64,000 nt of DNA from Gemmatimonadota bacterium (GCA_021299375.1 JAJTGR010000051.1:1-64000); one strand, 5' to 3'. Positions 18,488 to 28,103 are shown, numbered from the stretch's first letter. Notes: generated by a model from the sequence alone, not told the origin. Made by a program: numbers and translations.

Positions 18488-20584
18488 ATGCCCTCCCTCC
18501 TGACCCCCCGACGCTCGGCGCCGCTCGCCGTGCTGGCAGCGTTCGCGACGCTCGCCCTGTCCACGACTACTGCCGCGCAGCCGCGCGGCCTCGACGACGC
18601 CGACATCATGCGCCTCAGGGCCGTGGGCGGCGTCGCCCTGTCGCCCGATGGCAGCAAGGTGCTCTACACCGTGTCTGCCTGGGAGCACCCCAATGCGCGG
18701 GGCGACACGGCGCTTGGCGATCGCCACGAGCGCCGCTCGCACGTGTATCTCGTGCCAGCCGCCGGCGGTACGCCGCGCCAGCTCACGTACGGCGAACGCG
18801 GCGAATCGCAGCCGTCGTGGTCTCCCGACGGCAAGACCATCGCCTTCGTGGCCGCCCGCGGCAGCGGCACTGGCGACGACGCGCCGCGCCCGCAGCTCTG
18901 GCTGCTCCCGGCCGAGGGCGGCGAGGCGCGCCAGCTCACCACGCTGCGCGAGGGGGTGAGCAGCTACGTCTGGTCTCACGATGGCGCGCGAGTCGCCGTG
19001 GTCTCGCGCGATTCGCTGTCCCGTGACGAGGAAGCGCGGCGTCGTCGCCGCGACGATCCCCAGGTGTATGAGGGGGACCTGCGCATGAACCACCTGTGGG
19101 TGGTGGACGTGGCCTCCGGCGCTGCCACCAAGGTCACGTCGGGTGCCTTCACGGTGAGCGCGCCGCCGAGCTGGTCGCCCGACGGCGCCAGGCTGGCCTT
19201 TCAGGCCTCGCCCACGCCGCTGGTCCGCGATGAACGGCACGACATTTACGTGGTGGACATCGCCTCGCAGCAGCTCGACCGCATTACGACCGGGAGCGAC
19301 GGCGAGTCGGCGCCGGCCTTTTCGCCGGACGGCAAGACGCTGGCGTTCACGCTGCTGCCGCACGAGTTTGTGCCGCACAAGGACGGCATCATGCCGCGCA
19401 CGCTGCGCAACGCCCGCGTGGTGACCTTCGACCTCGCCACACGCACGCTCACCAATCATGCCCGCGCCGACTTCGACGTGACCCCGGGCGCCGTACGCTG
19501 GTCGCCGGATGGCAAGGCGCTGTGGTTCACCGCCAGCGATCGGGTGTACCAGTCGCTGTATGCGTATGACATCACGGCGAAGCGCTACAGCAAGCGCTCG
19601 CAGAACGTGCTGGTGGGTGGCCTGTCGTCCAGCGCCGACGGGTCGCGCCTGGCGCTCGTGCTGGACACGCCCGACTGGCCGGCCGAGGTGTACGTGCAGG
19701 AGGGGGCTGCGTGGGCGCCCACGCGCATCACCACCACCAATGCGTGGCTCACCGAGCGGGCCCTGGGCCAGTCGCGCGTCCTGACGTGGAAGTCGAAGGA
19801 CGGCCGTGAGGTGGAGGGGGTGCTGCTGCTGCCGGTGGGCTACACCGAGGGCACGAAGGTGCCGCTGCTCGTGTCCGCGCACGGCGGCCCCACCGGCGCG
19901 CACACCAACGGCTTCAAGGCTGGCACCAGCCCCGGCCAGACCTGGGCGGCGCGTGGCTGGGCGGTGTTCTACCCCAACCCGCGCGGCTCCACGGGCTACG
20001 GCGAATGGTGGATGCACGCCAACACCGGCGACTGGGGCGGCGGCGACTACCGCGACATCATGACCGGCGTCGATGACCTCATCAAGCGCGGCATTGCCGA
20101 CAGCTCGCGCATGGCCTTCGAGGGGTGGAGCTACGGCGGCTACATGACCAGCTGGGTCGTGTCGCAGACGGGGCGCTTCAAGGCCGCCATGATGGGCGCC
20201 GGCCTGCCGTCGCTGCTCAGCATGGCGGGCACCACCGACATCCCGGGCTACATCAACACGTTCTTCGGGCAGCCGCAATACGACGGCAGCATCGTGAACC
20301 CGAACATCCGCAAGTTCCTCGAGCGGTCGGGTATCTCCTATAGCGACAATGTGACCACGCCGCTGCTCATCCTGCACGGCGGGAACGACGAGCGCGTGCC
20401 GATCGGCCAGCCCATGGAGTTCTATCGGGCGCTCAAAGACCGTGGCAAGACCACCGAACTGGTGTTCTATCCGCGCGAGGGGCACGGGCTCACCGAGTAC
20501 TATCACCAGCTCGACCGGATGAAGCGCGAGTACGAGTGGATGGCGAAGTACACGCTCGGCAACAGCGGCCGCACGGCCATGTAG
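18488..20584 (+). CDS. Secreted prolyl oligopeptidase-family (S9C) peptidase
   Basis: The product is 698 residues from ATG at 18488, which opens a signal peptide (AVLAAFATLALSTTTAAQ). The first 430 residues carry WD40-like PD40 repeats (for example PSWSPDGKTIAFVA and PPSWSPDGARLAF) forming a beta-propeller. The C-terminal alpha/beta-hydrolase has nucleophile Ser in GWSYGGYM (about 548), acid Asp in GGNDERVPIGQ and His in REGHGL, spaced as in acylaminoacyl/dipeptidyl peptidases of family S9. It should cleave short peptides from their N-termini in the periplasm or outside. It lies downstream of the D-aminoacylase-type gene, which fits a peptide/amino-acid scavenging neighbourhood. Confidence 0.92.
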   Translation: MPSLLTPRRSAPLAVLAAFATLALSTTTAAQPRGLDDADIMRLRAVGGVALSPDGSKVLYTVSAWEHPNARGDTALGDRHERRSHVYLVPAAGGTPRQLTYGERGESQPSWSPDGKTIAFVAARGSGTGDDAPRPQLWLLPAEGGEARQLTTLREGVSSYVWSHDGARVAVVSRDSLSRDEEARRRRRDDPQVYEGDLRMNHLWVVDVASGAATKVTSGAFTVSAPPSWSPDGARLAFQASPTPLVRDERHDIYVVDIASQQLDRITTGSDGESAPAFSPDGKTLAFTLLPHEFVPHKDGIMPRTLRNARVVTFDLATRTLTNHARADFDVTPGAVRWSPDGKALWFTASDRVYQSLYAYDITAKRYSKRSQNVLVGGLSSSADGSRLALVLDTPDWPAEVYVQEGAAWAPTRITTTNAWLTERALGQSRVLTWKSKDGREVEGVLLLPVGYTEGTKVPLLVSAHGGPTGAHTNGFKAGTSPGQTWAARGWAVFYPNPRGSTGYGEWWMHANTGDWGGGDYRDIMTGVDDLIKRGIADSSRMAFEGWSYGGYMTSWVVSQTGRFKAAMMGAGLPSLLSMAGTTDIPGYINTFFGQPQYDGSIVNPNIRKFLERSGISYSDNVTTPLLILHGGNDERVPIGQPMEFYRALKDRGKTTELVFYPREGHGLTEYYHQLDRMKREYEWMAKYTLGNSGRTAM

Positions 20585-20647
20585 GGGCGTGCGTCGTTCC
20601 GGTCACACGGGCACGATTTCGATGACAGGGCGGCGCGTGTCGGGGCC

Positions 20648-20653
20648 TACGTT
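20648..20653 (+). promoter_or_regulatory. TACGTT box before comM
   Basis: TACGTT, then GTCCCC (6 nt), then the ATG at 20660. There is no Shine-Dalgarno sequence. Confidence 0.45.
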
Positions 20654-20659
20654 GTCCCC

Positions 20660-22243
20660 ATGCTCGCCGCCGCGCCCTCCGCCGCCGTCCTCGGCATCGA
20701 TGCCCTCGATGTGCTCGTCGAGGTGCACGTAGCCAACGGGCTACCTCAGTGGACGCTCGTCGGATTGGCCGCGACGGCGGTGAAGGAGAGCCGCGACCGC
20801 GTGCACGCGGCGCTGGCCAACAGCGGGTTCACGGTGCCGCCGCGGCGGGTCACGGTGAACCTGCAACCTGGAGATCTCCCCAAGACCGGCACCGCCTTCG
20901 ACCTGCCCATTGCCCTGGCGCTGCTGGCGGCCAGCGGGCAGGTACCGGCGGAGTCGCTCGCCGGCCTCTGTGCCGTGGGGGAGTTGGGACTCGATGGTCA
21001 CCTCCGGGCGGTGCGTGGGGTGCTCGCTGTGGCGCGGCATGTGGCCGCGACCAGCGGCGCCCTGCTCATTGTCCCGCCCGATAATCTGGCGGAAGCGCTG
21101 CGCGTTCCGGGCGCCCGGGCCATGGCCCCGCGCACCCTGGCCGCCCTCGTGACCGCGCTGCGCGACGGCTCCGCCGGCAGCGATCCCCGTCCGCACGCCG
21201 ACGTCGGCCTACCCGCCGACATGCCGGATCTTGGCGACGTTGTGGGACAGGACCTCGCCGTGCGGGCCCTCGAGATCGCGGCCGCCGGCGCCCACAACCT
21301 GCTGTTCGTGGGGCCACCTGGTGCCGGCAAGACCATGCTCGCGCGCCGCCTCCCCGGCATTCTGCCGCCGTTGGGGGAACAGGAAGCCCTCGAGGTCCTC
21401 GCCATTCACTCGGTGGCGGGACTGCTCGGGCCGGCACCGCAGGCGCGGTTGTCGCTCGATCGGCCGTTCCGCGCGCCACATCACTCCATCTCCACCGCGG
21501 GTCTTGTGGGGGGTGGCGGCTGGCCGCGCCCGGGTGAAGTGAGCCTTGCCCATCACGGCGTGCTTTTCCTGGACGAACTGAGCCTGTTCCCGCGACACAC
21601 GCTGGAGTCGCTCCGGCAGCCGCTCGAGGATGGGCATGTGGTCGTCTCCCGCGCCGCGCGCACCCTGCGCTTTCCCTCGCGCTTCATGATGATCGCCGCC
21701 AGCAATCCATGCCCGTGCGGCTACGCGGGTTGTCATGACAAACCATGCCGCTGCTCGGTGGCCGACCTCGAACGCCATCGCGCCCGTCTCTCGGGGCCAC
21801 TGGCCGATCGTATCGACCTGCACGTGCACGTGCAGCGCGTGCCCCCCGCTGACCTTGCGCAGCACTCCACCGCCGAACGTTCCGCGGAGGTGCGCGAACG
21901 CGTACGCGCGGCCCGCGCGCGGCAACAGGTGCGCTATGCCCACACCGGCGTGGCGCCCAGTGCCGGAACGACGGGGCCGGTCCCCACGAACGCCGCCGCG
22001 CCCTCCCGCCTCATCGCGCCTGCCGCCCGGCTCGAGCCCGAGGCGCGCGCCCTCATGGTGCGCGCCGCCGATCGGCTCATGCTGTCGGCGCGCTCCTACC
22101 ACCGCGTGCTGCGCGTCGCCCGCACCATCGCCGACCTCGACGACAGCGATGTGGTCTCGAAACAGCACCTGGGCGAAGCGTTGCGGTTCCGGCCTGCTGA
22201 CAACGCCGAGGAGGGGACCATGGCCTCCACAACGGTGGCGTGA
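20660..22243 (+). CDS. comM: YifB/ComM-family Mg-chelatase-like AAA ATPase
   Basis: The product is 527 residues, normal for the family. The N-terminal ChlI-like domain begins with VLGIDALDVLVEVHVANGLPQ and the family phrase GLAATAVKESRDRVHAAL. The AAA core has Walker A GPPGAGKTM near 217 and Walker B-type VLFLDELSLF. It also has the family pattern RPFRAPHHSIS and a zinc-like CPCGYAG...C...C cluster near 355. The C-terminal domain is Mg_chelatase_C. ComM is a hexameric DNA helicase that promotes branch migration during natural transformation and may indicate competence. It starts 76 bp after the S9 peptidase with its own TACGTT box. Confidence 0.93.
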   Translation: MLAAAPSAAVLGIDALDVLVEVHVANGLPQWTLVGLAATAVKESRDRVHAALANSGFTVPPRRVTVNLQPGDLPKTGTAFDLPIALALLAASGQVPAESLAGLCAVGELGLDGHLRAVRGVLAVARHVAATSGALLIVPPDNLAEALRVPGARAMAPRTLAALVTALRDGSAGSDPRPHADVGLPADMPDLGDVVGQDLAVRALEIAAAGAHNLLFVGPPGAGKTMLARRLPGILPPLGEQEALEVLAIHSVAGLLGPAPQARLSLDRPFRAPHHSISTAGLVGGGGWPRPGEVSLAHHGVLFLDELSLFPRHTLESLRQPLEDGHVVVSRAARTLRFPSRFMMIAASNPCPCGYAGCHDKPCRCSVADLERHRARLSGPLADRIDLHVHVQRVPPADLAQHSTAERSAEVRERVRAARARQQVRYAHTGVAPSAGTTGPVPTNAAAPSRLIAPAARLEPEARALMVRAADRLMLSARSYHRVLRVARTIADLDDSDVVSKQHLGEALRFRPADNAEEGTMASTTVA

Positions 22244-22854
22244 TGCGCGCCGCGCCAGCGGAGGGCACGCCCGGCGCCCGGCGTGTGACCGCGCGGTTCG
22301 TGGCACGGGTTGCCAACACGTACCGCCCCACGGCGAGACGGCCGCCGGTGCCGTAATGCCGAAGGCTCTTGATAGCGCACTGGCAAAGATGCTGACACTG
22401 TGACGCAGAAGGTTACGTGGGCTCTTTGGGGTTGCTGGTGGGGTGGCGTTCCGTTGGGCGGCGCCCGGAATCGAGCGCCCTCCGGCCGTCGGGGGCGTCA
22501 GGCGCCACGCCGGCATCACGCGCCGTGCGAATCGCGCCCGGTCGTGCGGGCCCGGCGCGATGGCGTCCGGACTTCCCTGCGGCGGGCGATCCACGACGGG
22601 AGGCCCCACCGGATCACCCCGGGTACTCCACCCGCGGCGCGCGCGTGGGTGTCCTGTTGAGCAGTCGATCCTGCCGTTCTCCCGTTGTTGATCGCGACGC
22701 CTCACGGCGCCCGCCTCACGGCGCCCGCGTCGGGCGGCCGCCGCGCGCCCGACGACGGCAGGACGCCACGGCGTACGGCTCACCCTGCCATTGCCGGTGA
22801 GCCGGGCGTAGCTTCCGCACGTCACCGGTTGGGCTGTGCCGTGGTCTGGAACGG
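22244..22854. other. 611-bp stretch without a supported gene
   Basis: I find no domain-bearing frame, tRNA or clear repeat array here. The open frames on both strands are Arg/Pro/Gly-rich and lack start signals. One small direct repeat (CTCACGGCGCCCGC-like, near 22704 and 22717) and several GC palindromes are present. It may be an eroded gene or the long leader of the 22855 operon; nothing decides between these. Confidence 0.5.
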
Positions 22855-23727
22855 ATGCAACCGCCGGACGTCGTCGGTCCTCCTTCCTCGCCATCGCCTG
22901 TGGGCTGTCTCACTCGAATTGGCTGTGCCGTAGTGCTTGTGGTTGGCGGTGCAGCCGGCTACTGGCTGTACGGCGATCGCTTTCCTTCGGTCCTGTCACG
23001 GGCCGCCAGCGGCGCCGCCGACAAGGTCACCGATGTTGCCGTGCGCACCAGCGAGCGGCTGGACAGCCAGGAGGGGGCGCGTATCGCGGAAGAGGAAGCG
23101 GCCCGCCGGCAGGCCGCCCGCATCGCCCGCGACAGCGCCCTCGGCTGGGTAACCATCCGGACCGGCAACGCGAACGGCCGCTCGCCGGCGACCCGGACCG
23201 CGAACCCGCTGGCGCCGCTGCGTCGTCGCAATGGCCCGGCGTACGTATCGCTCAGCGCTGCCGATGCGGCCGGCGTGCTGGCACCGTTGCTGCAACAATT
23301 GCCGCCATCCGCGGGTAGTGCCGACGTGGCCTTCGATCGCGACCAACTGCTCGTGCGCGCCGCCGTGGCGTGGCGGGACTTCACCGGGGAGTCGGCGTTC
23401 GGTGCGCTGCTCGGGCAGTCCCTGCTTGGCACGGATACCCTTCTGCTCGCGGGGCCGGTGGAGCCGGTGCGCCCGGGGTTGGCGCAACTCCGCATTCGTG
23501 ACCTGCGCATCGGGGGGCTCGACGTCCCCCCGCGCGCCATGTCCTCCCTCGTCGAGGCCTTGCGGCGCCACGCCGCCGTCGCCCCCGTCGAGCTCGACCT
23601 CACGGGGCTCGCCGCCGATGCGCTCCCCGTTCCGTTACCCTCCATCGTGAGCGACGCTCGCGTCGTGAACGGCAAGCTCACGCTCTACCGCGCCGTGCCG
23701 GCCGCCTCCTCGACCCCCGCGAAATGA
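22855..23727 (+). CDS. Single-pass membrane protein of unknown function
   Basis: The product is 290 residues. A proline-rich cytoplasmic lead of about 20 residues is followed by one transmembrane helix (about 24-42, IGCAVVLVVGGAAGYWLYG) and a charged helical stretch with many Arg/Ala/Glu. The remaining 200 residues are probably extracytoplasmic, mixed alpha/beta, ending in a predicted beta region. The size and the LVEALRRH-type helix followed by VELDLTGLA recall LmeA/DUF2993-like lipid-binding folds, but I cannot confirm this. It overlaps the sigma-54 activator by 4 nt (ATGA), so it is translationally coupled to it and may take part in the same envelope or signalling function. Confidence 0.72.
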   Translation: MQPPDVVGPPSSPSPVGCLTRIGCAVVLVVGGAAGYWLYGDRFPSVLSRAASGAADKVTDVAVRTSERLDSQEGARIAEEEAARRQAARIARDSALGWVTIRTGNANGRSPATRTANPLAPLRRRNGPAYVSLSAADAAGVLAPLLQQLPPSAGSADVAFDRDQLLVRAAVAWRDFTGESAFGALLGQSLLGTDTLLLAGPVEPVRPGLAQLRIRDLRIGGLDVPPRAMSSLVEALRRHAAVAPVELDLTGLAADALPVPLPSIVSDARVVNGKLTLYRAVPAASSTPAK

Positions 23728-25094
23728 CGCGACGCATCCTCGTCATCGACGATGAACCGGGCATCCGTCAGGCGTTGGGCCAACTCCTCGAGTACGAAGG
23801 CTTCGAGGTGAAGGTGGCCAGTGGCGGGGCCGAGGGCATGGCACTGTATGGCAGCTTCCGGCCGCAGCTGGTGTTTCTCGATGTGAAGATGGCCGGGCTC
23901 GACGGGCTCGAGGTGCTCAAGCGCCTGCGGCAGGCCGACCCGAATGCCACCGTGGTCATGATCAGTGGCCACGCCACCATCCAGACGGCGGTCGAGGCCA
24001 CGCAGCTGGGCGCGTACGACATTCTCGAGAAGCCGCTGGATACCGACCGCGTCCTGGTCCTGCTGCGCAACGCCTTCGAGAACCGGCAGCTCACCGAGGA
24101 GAATGCGCGGCTGCGGGAGACGATCGAGGCGCGCTACGAGATCGTGGGGCGCAGCTTCGGCATTCGCGCGTTGCTCGAGCGCATCGAGAAGGTGGCGGCC
24201 ACGCCGGCGCGGGTGCTCATCACCGGCGAGAATGGTACCGGCAAGGAACTCGTGGCGCGCGCCATCCATCGTGGTTCGGCACGAGCCAAGAAACCATTCG
24301 TGGAAGTGAACTGCGCGGCCATTCCGGCCGAGCTCATCGAGAGCGAGCTGTTCGGGCACATGAAGGGCTCGTTCACCGGCGCCATCGCCGACCGGGCCGG
24401 CCGGTTCGAGCAGGCCGATGGCGGGACGCTGTTCCTGGACGAAATCGGTGACATGTCCGCCAGCGCGCAGGCCAAGGTCCTGCGCGTGCTCCAGGACGGC
24501 GTCATCACGCGTATTGGCGGCAGCAAGCCGGTGCAGGTGGACGTGCGCGTACTGGCGGCCACCAACAAGCATCTCGACGAGGAGATCGCGGCCGGGCGTT
24601 TCCGCGAGGATCTCTATTACCGGCTGAACGTCGTGCCCATCACCGTGCCCCCGCTTCGCGAGCGGCGCGAGGACATTCCGCTGCTCGTGATGCACTTCCT
24701 GCAGCAGCTGGCGCTGCGCGATGGGTTGCCCGCCCGCGGCATCACCGACGAGGCGCTGCGGCGCCTGGCGGAGCTGGAGTGGCTGGGCAACGTGCGCGAG
24801 TTGCGCAACACCATCGAGCGGTTGGTGATCCTGGCCAGCGGAGCCACCATTGGCGCCGCCGACGTCGAACGGCTCGTTGGGCGCCGCGCGGCCGAACCGG
24901 CAGGGTTGGGAAGTCTGCTGGAGATCGCCACGTTCGAGGAGTTCAAGCAGGCCGCCGAACGGGCGTACCTGCTGGCCAAGCTGCGGGCATTCGACTGGAA
25001 TGTGTCGGAGACCGCGCGTGTCCTCGACATGCCGCGGTCGAATCTCTACAAGAAAATCGAGCGCTATGCGTTGCAGCGGGAAACGGTGGAATAG
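23724..25094 (+). CDS. NtrC-family sigma-54-dependent response regulator
   Basis: The product is 456 residues. The receiver domain (1-120) has the acidic pocket IDDE, phospho-acceptor Asp near 53 (LVFLDVKMAG) and Lys in LEKPLD. The AAA+ domain (about 140-370) has Walker A ITGENGTGKE, Walker B TLFLDEIGDM and the arginine-finger region. The sigma-54 contact loop reads GSFTGA instead of the usual GAFTGA. The C-terminal Fis-type helix-turn-helix is NVSETARVLDMPRSNLYKKI. It should activate sigma-54 promoters after phosphorylation. No kinase gene adjoins it; the histidine kinase at 1092 with its NtrY-like transmitter is a possible partner. The cyclase promoter at 8421 is a possible target (both inference). 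Confidence 0.94.
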   Translation: MTRRILVIDDEPGIRQALGQLLEYEGFEVKVASGGAEGMALYGSFRPQLVFLDVKMAGLDGLEVLKRLRQADPNATVVMISGHATIQTAVEATQLGAYDILEKPLDTDRVLVLLRNAFENRQLTEENARLRETIEARYEIVGRSFGIRALLERIEKVAATPARVLITGENGTGKELVARAIHRGSARAKKPFVEVNCAAIPAELIESELFGHMKGSFTGAIADRAGRFEQADGGTLFLDEIGDMSASAQAKVLRVLQDGVITRIGGSKPVQVDVRVLAATNKHLDEEIAAGRFREDLYYRLNVVPITVPPLRERREDIPLLVMHFLQQLALRDGLPARGITDEALRRLAELEWLGNVRELRNTIERLVILASGATIGAADVERLVGRRAAEPAGLGSLLEIATFEEFKQAAERAYLLAKLRAFDWNVSETARVLDMPRSNLYKKIERYALQRETVE

Positions 25095-25102
25095 GGGCGC
25101 GC

Positions 25103-25702
25103 ATGACCGACTGGGACAAGGAACTCGCCAAGATCGACAAACAGCTGGCCTCCATTTCGGACGAGCAGCTGCTGGCGTCCTCCGCGCCTGCGCCGGCCCC
25201 GGCGGGCGGTGGCAAGGGGGCGACCAGGACACTGCCCACTGGCCGCCCCGGGGCGCCGCCGTCCACGCCGATGCCGTCGGTGGCCGCCGGCAGGCCGTGG
25301 GTGGCGTGGGGCAAGGTGCTCGTGGCCGTCGGCGCCGCGGCGGGGCTCATGGTCTGGCCGTGGCCGGCGCGCTGTGGCGTGCCGCTGGTGGGCTTCACGG
25401 CCGCGACGGGGGGCGTGGCGCTCCTCGGCCTGTGGAGTGCCGTGGGCACGTGGCGGCATCGACTCGGCCTGGCGCACGTGGCCTCGCTGCTCGTTGCCGC
25501 CTGGGGGCTTGCCCTTGGCGCCCGCGAAGTGCTGCCGCGCGTGGGCTACGCCATTCCCACCGTCGAACGGACCGCGAGTTGGTCGTGCGACGGGTTGCCG
25601 CCGGCTTCCACGCCAGGCACTGCTCCAGGCACTGCCCCGAGTGTGGCCCCCGGAGCCACGCCCGTTGCGCCGGCCCCCGCCGCCGGTGGCATCACCCTCT
25701 AG
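25103..25702 (+). CDS. Hypothetical membrane protein
   Basis: The product is 199 residues from ATG at 25103, 8 bp after the response regulator. It opens with a charged helix (DWDKELAKIDKQLASISDEQLL) and a Pro/Ala/Gly-rich linker. Three or four transmembrane segments follow (about 70-90, 95-112, 122-145), then a Pro/Thr-rich tail rich in APGT/PGAT repeats. No family is recognised. Its close spacing suggests that it belongs to the 22855-25702 operon. Confidence 0.75.
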   Translation: MTDWDKELAKIDKQLASISDEQLLASSAPAPAPAGGGKGATRTLPTGRPGAPPSTPMPSVAAGRPWVAWGKVLVAVGAAAGLMVWPWPARCGVPLVGFTAATGGVALLGLWSAVGTWRHRLGLAHVASLLVAAWGLALGAREVLPRVGYAIPTVERTASWSCDGLPPASTPGTAPGTAPSVAPGATPVAPAPAAGGITL

Positions 25703-25712
25703 ATCTCATGGC

Positions 25713-25718
25713 TAGCTT
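25713..25718 (+). promoter_or_regulatory. TAGCTT box before the aldehyde dehydrogenase
   Basis: TAGCTT, TCTCCG (6 nt), ATG at 25725. The box and spacing are identical to those at rimO (29571), although the genes are unrelated. Confidence 0.5.
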
Positions 25719-25724
25719 TCTCCG

Positions 25725-27212
25725 ATGACCACCACCTTCAAGAATTTCATCGGCGGGCAGTGGATTGCCCCGGCCACCGGCGAGCACTTCGAGAATCGCA
25801 ACCCGGCCGATCGGAACGACCTGATCGGTCTGTTCCCGGCCTCCGGCGTGGCCGACGTGCATGCCGCCGTGGCGAGCGCCCGGCGCGGCTTCGAGCGCTG
25901 GAAGCGGACCCCTGCGCCGGCCCGCGGCGACGTGCTGCGCCGTGTGGGCGACCTGCTGGCTGCGCGTAAGGAAGCATTGGCCGATGCGATGACGCGCGAG
26001 ATGGGCAAGCCGCTCGCCGAAACGCGCGGCGACGTCCAGGAAGGCATCGATACCGCCTACTACGCCGCGACCGAAGGGCGCCGGCTGTTCGGCCACACCG
26101 TGCCCAGCGAACTGGCCAACAAGTGGGCCATGAGCATGCGGCGCCCCATCGGCGTGTGTGGCCTCATCACGCCGTTCAACTTCCCGCTGGCCATTCCCAC
26201 CTGGAAGGCGTTCCCGGCGCTGCTCTGCGGTAATGCGGTGGTGCTCAAGCCCGCCGAAGACGTGCCGCACACGGCCACGCTGCTGGTGGAGATCCTGCTC
26301 GAAGCCGGCCTGCCGCCCGAGGTCATCCAGCTTGTCCATGGCCACGGGGAGGTGGTGGGCAAGGCGCTCGTGGAGCACCCCGATGTGCCGGTCCTCTCGT
26401 TCACCGGCAGCACCGAGACCGGGCGCTTCGTGGGCGAAACGTGCGGCCGCATGCACAAGCGTCTGTCGCTCGAGATGGGCGGCAAGAATGCCCAGATCGT
26501 GCTCGACGATGCCAACCTCGACCTCGCGCTCGATGGTGTGCTGTGGGGCGCCTTCGGCACCACGGGGCAACGGTGCACGGCCACCAGCCGTCTCATTCTG
26601 CAGGCGGGTATTCACGACGCCTTCGTGGCGCGGCTCGCCGACCGTGCCCGCGCGCTGCGTCTGGGCGATGGACGCGCGGCGGGCACCGACGTCGGCCCAC
26701 TGGTGCACGAGGCGGCACGCGACAAGGTCGAACGCTATGTGGCCATCGGCCACGAGCAGGGGGCCACGCTCGTATGCGGCGGCCAGCGCGCCATCGGCGA
26801 CGTGCTCGACCACGGCTGGTTCTTCCAGCCCACCATCTTCTCTGGCGTCACGGCGGGGTCCCGGCTCGAGCAGGAGGAGATCTTCGGCCCGGTGCTCTCC
26901 GTCATTAAGGTCGCCACGGTCGACGAGGCGTTCGCGGTGAACAACGGGGTGCGCTATGGCCTGTCCAGCTCGGTGTACACGCAGGACGTGAACGTCGCCT
27001 TCCGCGCGCTGCAGGAACTCGACAACGGCATCACGTACATCAACGCGCCGACCATCGGGGCCGAGGCCCACCTGCCGTTCGGCGGGGTGAAGGAAACCGG
27101 CAACGGGCACCGCGAAGGTGGCTGGGAGGTCTTCGAGTTCTACTCGGAGACCAAGGTCGGCTATGTCGACTACTCCGGGTCGCTGCAGCGGGCCCAGATC
27201 GACAACTATTGA
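25725..27212 (+). CDS. NAD(P)-dependent aldehyde dehydrogenase
   Basis: The product is 495 residues, full length for the ALDH superfamily. The entry pattern FIGGQWI...FENRNPA is followed by the cofactor region TPFNFPLAIPTWK and VVLKPAED. FTGSTETGR is the Rossmann glycine segment. The general base Glu lies in LEMGGKNAQ (about 250) and the catalytic Cys in GQRCTATSR (about 284), with the late EEIFGPVLSV motif. It oxidises an aldehyde to the acid. The sequence is in the semialdehyde-type branch (succinate-semialdehyde, aminoadipate-semialdehyde and YcbD-like enzymes), but a substrate cannot be chosen. It has its own leaderless-type promoter box. Confidence 0.93.
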   Translation: MTTTFKNFIGGQWIAPATGEHFENRNPADRNDLIGLFPASGVADVHAAVASARRGFERWKRTPAPARGDVLRRVGDLLAARKEALADAMTREMGKPLAETRGDVQEGIDTAYYAATEGRRLFGHTVPSELANKWAMSMRRPIGVCGLITPFNFPLAIPTWKAFPALLCGNAVVLKPAEDVPHTATLLVEILLEAGLPPEVIQLVHGHGEVVGKALVEHPDVPVLSFTGSTETGRFVGETCGRMHKRLSLEMGGKNAQIVLDDANLDLALDGVLWGAFGTTGQRCTATSRLILQAGIHDAFVARLADRARALRLGDGRAAGTDVGPLVHEAARDKVERYVAIGHEQGATLVCGGQRAIGDVLDHGWFFQPTIFSGVTAGSRLEQEEIFGPVLSVIKVATVDEAFAVNNGVRYGLSSSVYTQDVNVAFRALQELDNGITYINAPTIGAEAHLPFGGVKETGNGHREGGWEVFEFYSETKVGYVDYSGSLQRAQIDNY

Positions 27213-27268
27213 CGCGTGGCGCGCCCGGCAGGCGCTCTGGTGGCATGGTATCCTGGAGGGAGCGGGTC

Positions 27269-27952
27269 GTGCCGTCGGTGACTCACGACCGCCGAGAGGC
27301 CGCGTTGCGTGCCGCCAACCGCGGCCGGCGGGTGACGGGCGGACGGTGGTGGCGCGGCGGGCTGCGCATTCTCCCCGCCGCCTTCGTGCTGTTGCTGGCC
27401 ATCCGGACCTTCGTGGTCGAGGCGTACCGCATTCCATCGGGGAGCATGGAGCGCACGTTGCTCCCCGGCGATTTCCTGCTCGTGAACAAGTGGGTGTATG
27501 GCGCCGAGGTGCCGTTCATGGGCCGGCGGTTGCCCTCGGTACGCCCGCCACGGCACAATGACATCATCGTGTTCGACTGGCCGGTCGATCGCACACAAGC
27601 CTTCGTGAAGCGCCTTGTAGGCCTACCCGGCGATACGGTCGCGATGCGCGACGGCTTGCTCCTCCGCAATGGGCGACCGCAGCGGGAACCCTTTGTGTCG
27701 GGGCGGGGCGATGCGGTGGAGGCGGAGCGTGACACGTGGGGGCCGCTGGTGGTGCCGGCCGGCCACTACTTTGTGCTCGGCGACAACCGCGGGCAGTCGC
27801 TCGACAGCCGGTCGTGGGGGCTGGTGCCCGACAGCCTGTTGCGCGGCACCCCGTGGCTGGTCTACTACAGCTTCACGCCGGACTCCAGCGCCGCGGCGCC
27901 GTGGCTGACCCGCATTCGCTGGGATCGCATTGGCAACACGGTTCGGCCGTGA
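27269..27952 (+). CDS. lepB: Type I signal peptidase
   Basis: The product is 227 residues from GTG at 27269. GGAGGG ends 8 nt before this GTG, which is why I prefer it to the in-frame ATG at 27245 or TTG at 27209. One N-terminal transmembrane helix (about 30-50) leads into the catalytic segment IPSGSMERTLLPGD with the nucleophile Ser. The general base Lys lies in VKRLVGLPGD, and the conserved box GDNRGQSLDSRSWG comes near residue 170. It removes signal peptides from exported proteins at the inner membrane. The many signal-peptide proteins in this window are its natural substrates. Confidence 0.93.
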   Translation: MPSVTHDRREAALRAANRGRRVTGGRWWRGGLRILPAAFVLLLAIRTFVVEAYRIPSGSMERTLLPGDFLLVNKWVYGAEVPFMGRRLPSVRPPRHNDIIVFDWPVDRTQAFVKRLVGLPGDTVAMRDGLLLRNGRPQREPFVSGRGDAVEAERDTWGPLVVPAGHYFVLGDNRGQSLDSRSWGLVPDSLLRGTPWLVYYSFTPDSSAAAPWLTRIRWDRIGNTVRP

Positions 27953-28103
27953 TGCCCACGGGTCCGTCGCCGGATTCCGGTGTCGACGCGTTGACGAATG
28001 GCGCCGCATCGATCAGCGTTAGGGCAGTGCAGTCTCGTGGACGCCGCGTATCCCTCCCACGCGGTCGCATGGATGGGCCCTTCAGCACCCGAGCCGGTTG
28101 ACC

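Noticed and set aside
18233-20506. A 757-codon minus-strand frame under the S9 peptidase
   Set aside because: It is antisense shadow only; the peptidase catalytic triad is complete on the plus strand.
22400-22800. Several open frames in the gap after comM
   Set aside because: They overlap one another, are Arg/Pro-rich, and have neither ribosome binding site, TAnnTT box nor a known motif.
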